DNA of 8,345 bases from an uncultured Collinsella sp. GTDB taxonomy: Bacteria; Actinomycetota; Coriobacteriia; Coriobacteriales; Coriobacteriaceae. The position numbers were made by a program, and so were the translations under genes. This document shows, piece by piece, positions 6,031-8,345 of this stretch (position 1 is the stretch's first letter; each line of letters opens with the position of its first letter). Location: positions 1-8,345 of the forward strand of contig URWM01000053.1 in NCBI GenBank assembly GCA_900551655.1, in the 5' to 3' direction. Below the pieces are notes generated by a model that searched no databases, was not told the DNA's origin, and saw only the letters and a program-made list of their open reading frames with translations.

Positions 6031-7431
6031 CTACTCTCCTCGCAGGTAGGCTTTAACGTCTTCTTCGATGGGGTCGTACAGGTCGGGGGCAATGCCGAGG
6101 TACTTGCACGCCTCGTAGAGCACCGGCACCACGTTGGCGTGAATAGCGACGCAGTGGTGGATGTAGGGACCCTCGACAATCTTGGCCTCGAGGCGCTTGA
6201 GGTTCTCGACCTCGACCCACAGATAGGTGCCTATGCCGGCCGGGCCGTCGATGCCGCGGGCGTTGCCCAGCAGCAGCGAGTACTCGCCGTTGTCGCCGTC
6301 AAAGCGGGCAAGGGTGAGGTCGCCGTGCTTGGCCTCGGCCGTCAGCGCGCCGGGGTGATCGAAAGCCAGCGGGTAGGTGAGCTTGGGCTTGACGGCCGCA
6401 CAGCTGCAGGGCCAGGGGCCACAGTGCTGCAGCAGCTCGCCGTTCTCGTTGTCGGGATGACGCACGGTCCAGTCGGCGAACATGCCGCGGTGACGGCCCA
6501 GGTCGGCGGCCTCGACCATCAGCGCGGTGATGGCGCCGTGGATATCGGTCTCGCATACGATGGGGATGCCCATCTCGTTGAGGATGGCGTTGGCGGCGCA
6601 GGGCATAATGCCCAGCTCGTCCTGCAGGGCGTTCCAGCACTGAATGGCGCCGGCGTTGCAGCCGTACTTCTCGACCAGGCGCTTCATGGCGATGGCAAGA
6701 CCGGCGACCGTGGGGACCTTGTCCTCAGGGATGCGGATCTCAAAGCTGTCGTTGATGTGGGCCAGCATGGCGGCCATGGCCTGCTCGTCGGTCTGGGCGT
6801 CGCGCACGGCCTGGACAAGCTCGGTCATGGGGATAGGCGAAAGCTGGATGTTGAACTTCTCGAGCAGCTCGCCCTCGTTGCACATGGTCGACCAGAAGTC
6901 GAACGGACGGGTGGCCATCTGCAGGATGCGGGTGTGCTTGAAGGTCTTGACCACGTTGCAAACGGCCAAAAAGTCCCAAACGCCGCGCTCGAACTCGGGG
7001 TCGGTCAGGCGGCAGTTGGTCATGTAGGTGAAGGGAACCTGGAAGCGGCGCAGGACCTTGCCGGTGGCGAACAGGCCGCACTGGCTATCGCGCAGGCGGG
7101 TGCCGTCGGGCTCGGGGCGCTCGTCGCGTGGGCCCCACAGCAGCACGGGTAGACCGAGCTCGCGGGCAAGGCGAGCGCAAACGTACTCGGTGCCAAAGTT
7201 GGCGTGGCACAGCATAATGCCATCGACGCCCTCGGCGCGGAATTTCTTGACGATAGGCTCGATATGGCTGTCGTCGAACAGCAAGCCCTCGTCATTGATG
7301 TCGTCGATATCCACGATGTCGACGCCAATCTCGCGCAGGCGATCAGCCGTCAGGCCGCGATACTTGATTGCGTCCGGAGCGCTAAAGATGCTGCGGCGCG
7401 TGGGCACAAAGCCGAGCTTGATCTTGTCCAT
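6031..7431 (-). CDS. L-fucose/L-arabinose isomerase family protein (candidate D-apiose isomerase)
   Basis: A FucI/AraA-superfamily protein of 466 residues, expected to interconvert an aldose and a ketose with a divalent metal (usually Mn) in the cytoplasm. It is shorter than true FucI (about 590 residues), so it belongs to the broad fucose-isomerase-like group whose substrates are mostly unassigned. The N-terminal half (about 1-160) has a Rossmann-like pattern with GIMLCHANFGTE (71-82). The C-terminal half holds the probable metal and active site: CETDIHGA (293-300, Glu294, Asp296, His298), HCGPWPC (336-342) and IHHCVAIH (424-431). The metal-ligand assignment is inferred. The start at 7431 has a strong GGGGAGGA (7437-7444) and follows a predicted promoter and operator cluster. 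It is the first gene of the operon with both transketolase subunits and the FGGY kinase, behind a LacI-type regulator. That set points to catabolism of an unusual pentose; D-apiose fits best, and L-fucose poorly because no aldolase or fuculokinase gene is seen. Confidence 0.85.
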   Translation of the reverse strand: MDKIKLGFVPTRRSIFSAPDAIKYRGLTADRLREIGVDIVDIDDINDEGLLFDDSHIEPIVKKFRAEGVDGIMLCHANFGTEYVCARLARELGLPVLLWGPRDERPEPDGTRLRDSQCGLFATGKVLRRFQVPFTYMTNCRLTDPEFERGVWDFLAVCNVVKTFKHTRILQMATRPFDFWSTMCNEGELLEKFNIQLSPIPMTELVQAVRDAQTDEQAMAAMLAHINDSFEIRIPEDKVPTVAGLAIAMKRLVEKYGCNAGAIQCWNALQDELGIMPCAANAILNEMGIPIVCETDIHGAITALMVEAADLGRHRGMFADWTVRHPDNENGELLQHCGPWPCSCAAVKPKLTYPLAFDHPGALTAEAKHGDLTLARFDGDNGEYSLLLGNARGIDGPAGIGTYLWVEVENLKRLEAKIVEGPYIHHCVAIHANVVPVLYEACKYLGIAPDLYDPIEEDVKAYLRGE

Positions 7432-7457
7432 GTACGTCCTCCCCTAATCACATGTTC

Positions 7458-7494
7458 AGTAAACAGACGCATGTTTCGTTTTGTTCTGTTTACT
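7458..7494. promoter_or_regulatory. Candidate LacI-family operator: perfect 10-bp inverted repeat in the operon leader
   Basis: AGTAAACAGA (7458-7467) and TCTGTTTACT (7485-7494) are exact reverse complements with 17 bases between them. They lie between the predicted transcription start and the isomerase ribosome binding site. The core GTAAAC half-site recurs at 7538-7543 and 7570-7575. The neighbouring LacI-type gene is the obvious candidate to bind here; the same repeat could instead form a leader hairpin. Confidence 0.5.
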
Positions 7495-7513
7495 AAATGT
7501 TTTACTCTTTTGT

Positions 7514-7542
7514 TTAATAGTCTAGCGCGAAAGTCCCGTAAA
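7514..7542 (-). promoter_or_regulatory. Predicted sigma-70 promoter of the isomerase-transketolase-kinase operon
   Basis: On the minus strand TTTACG (7537-7542, 4/6) and TATTAA (7514-7519, 4/6) are separated by exactly 17 bases. The predicted start near 7507 leaves a leader of about 75 bases. The -35 box overlaps the 10-bp palindrome CCGTAAACGG (7536-7545), so bound repressor would block polymerase. Confidence 0.5.
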
Positions 7543-7576
7543 CGGTAGAGAAATCAGCCTAAACGGTATGTAAACA
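7536..7576. promoter_or_regulatory. Candidate upstream operator cluster (phased TAAAC half-sites)
   Basis: TAAACGGTA occurs twice, at 7539-7547 and 7560-7568, exactly 21 bp apart. A further TAAACA starts at 7571, 11 bp later, so the copies fall on about the same face of the helix. The first copy is within CCGTAAACGG, a 4-2-4 palindrome that overlaps the -35 box. Such an array is typical of cooperative repressor or activator binding. Confidence 0.45.
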
Positions 7577-7593
7577 ATCTGAACATACAAGGG

Positions 7594-7623
7594 CAACAAA
7601 AAGAGGGCCCCGAAGGACCCTCT
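7594..7623 (-). terminator. Intrinsic terminator of the LacI-family regulator gene
   Basis: On the minus strand a 9-bp stem, AGAGGGTCC (7615-7623) with GGGCCCTCT (7602-7610), closes a TTCG tetraloop and runs into TTTTTGTT. It is about 66 bases past the stop codon of the regulator gene, and it separates that gene from the isomerase operon transcribed in the same direction. Confidence 0.93.
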
Positions 7624-7689
7624 CTTGGTAGCGTTATGTATGGCTGCCTTTGGCGGACTTTTCCGCTCTGAGGTCTGGCGCCGTTCTGC

Positions 7690-8345
7690 CTAGATTTCGC
7701 GCACGCTTTGGCGCTCGACAAAATAGGTCGATACGGCCGTCTTGCAGGTATAGCTCTTGGGATTGCGGATGTTGCCCACCAGGCGGCGCACCGCGATCTC
7801 GCCCACCTCGTGCTTGGGGACGTGCACCGTGGTGAGCGGCGGGTTGGAGAAAGCGCCCAAAGACAGATCGTCAAAGCCGATGATCGAGACATCGTCGGGC
7901 ACACGTATGCCGTGCTCGTTGAGCGCGCGCATGGCACCTACGGCGAGCACGTCGTTCTCGGCAAAGAAAGCCGTCGGCAGGTCGTCGCGCGAGACGCCGT
8001 CGAGCCACGCGCCCATATCGCGATAGGCGCCTTCGAGCGTGGTGCCCAGCGTGACGCGCCATGCCGGATTGGCCTCGAGGCCCGCGTCCTCGAGCGCTTG
8101 CCGATAGCCGCGCTCGCGGTCCTTAAAGTTGCGAATGCGAAGGTCGCCTGCCAGATAGCCGATCTGCTTGTGGCCTTTCTCGATAAGGTAATCCACGGCA
8201 CGCAGCACCGAGTCGGTATTGGCAATGACCACAGCGTCGAAATACTGACGATCGCTCCAGCCATCGAGCACAATCAGGTGGGCGGCGGCGTTAGCGAACA
8301 GGGCGTAGTCCTCCTCGCCCAACTCCGTACCCATTAGCACAATGG
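7690..8345 (-). CDS. LacI-family transcriptional regulator (C-terminal effector-binding part; 5' end outside window)
   Basis: The 217 visible residues are the periplasmic-binding-protein-like sensor domain of a LacI/GalR regulator (full length about 330-340). The N-terminal helix-turn-helix and hinge helix are beyond position 8345; the frame is open to the window edge with no convincing start. Marks include ANTDSVLRAVDYLIEKGHKQ (the helix after the first hinge strand), IGYLAGD, RERGYRQALEDAG, PTAFFAENDVLAVGAMRAL (the usual ..F..ND..A.G.. motif) and SIIGFDDLSLGAFSNPPLTT (effector and core-dimer region). These regulators normally release DNA on binding a sugar or pathway intermediate. The operon downstream on the same strand, with GTAAAC palindromes at its promoter, is the likely target. 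The effector cannot be deduced from the sequence; a pathway sugar such as apiose is an inference. Confidence 0.93.
   Translation of the reverse strand, partial: IVLMGTELGEEDYALFANAAAHLIVLDGWSDRQYFDAVVIANTDSVLRAVDYLIEKGHKQIGYLAGDLRIRNFKDRERGYRQALEDAGLEANPAWRVTLGTTLEGAYRDMGAWLDGVSRDDLPTAFFAENDVLAVGAMRALNEHGIRVPDDVSIIGFDDLSLGAFSNPPLTTVHVPKHEVGEIAVRRLVGNIRNPKSYTCKTAVSTYFVERQSVREI

Noticed and set aside
2632..7152. Several plus-strand open frames of 290-380 codons opposite the kinase, transketolase and isomerase genes
   Set aside because: They are antisense shadows produced by GC-rich codon use; the minus-strand frames have clear family motifs and ribosome binding sites, these have neither.

Overview
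This window is GC-rich bacterial DNA in which every convincing gene lies on the minus strand. The gene families fit a gut Coriobacteriia of the Collinsella type: a split transketolase, an L-fucose/L-arabinose-isomerase-like protein, a DUF4867 protein, LuxS and a GH1 phospho-beta-glucosidase. That assignment comes from family recognition and base composition, not from a search. Bases 1-49 are not genomic. They are an Illumina Nextera i7 adapter, so the window starts at a contig end and the first gene is truncated artificially.

Read in the direction of transcription (right to left), the window begins with the effector-binding part of a LacI-family regulator whose N-terminus lies beyond position 8345. 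It ends in a strong intrinsic terminator. A 258-base regulatory region follows, with a plausible sigma-70 promoter and a cluster of GTAAAC-type half-sites, including a perfect 10-bp inverted repeat. It drives a tight catabolic operon: a FucI/AraA-type isomerase, the N-terminal and C-terminal transketolase subunits (2-base gap, then 8-base overlap) and, after a gap holding a very long hairpin, an FGGY sugar kinase of the glycerol-kinase-like clade. Isomerase, FGGY kinase and two-subunit transketolase together match the non-oxidative D-apiose pathway (apiose to apulose to apulose 4-phosphate to xylulose 5-phosphate plus DHAP). I propose that as the leading hypothesis, not as a proven assignment.

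The kinase-luxS junction carries four alternating complementary segments that can form either an intrinsic terminator or a competing fold. luxS (activated methyl cycle and AI-2) has its own extended -10 promoter and a strong terminator. Next is a monocistronic DUF4867 gene, a cupin-like family I associate with sugar-catabolism loci. A 344-base non-coding stretch follows, holding three consecutive long hairpins, two of them copies of one element. Last is the start of a GH1 6-phospho-beta-glucosidase gene with its own promoter, cut off by the adapter.

No tRNA, rRNA, CRISPR array, transposase or transporter gene was seen.
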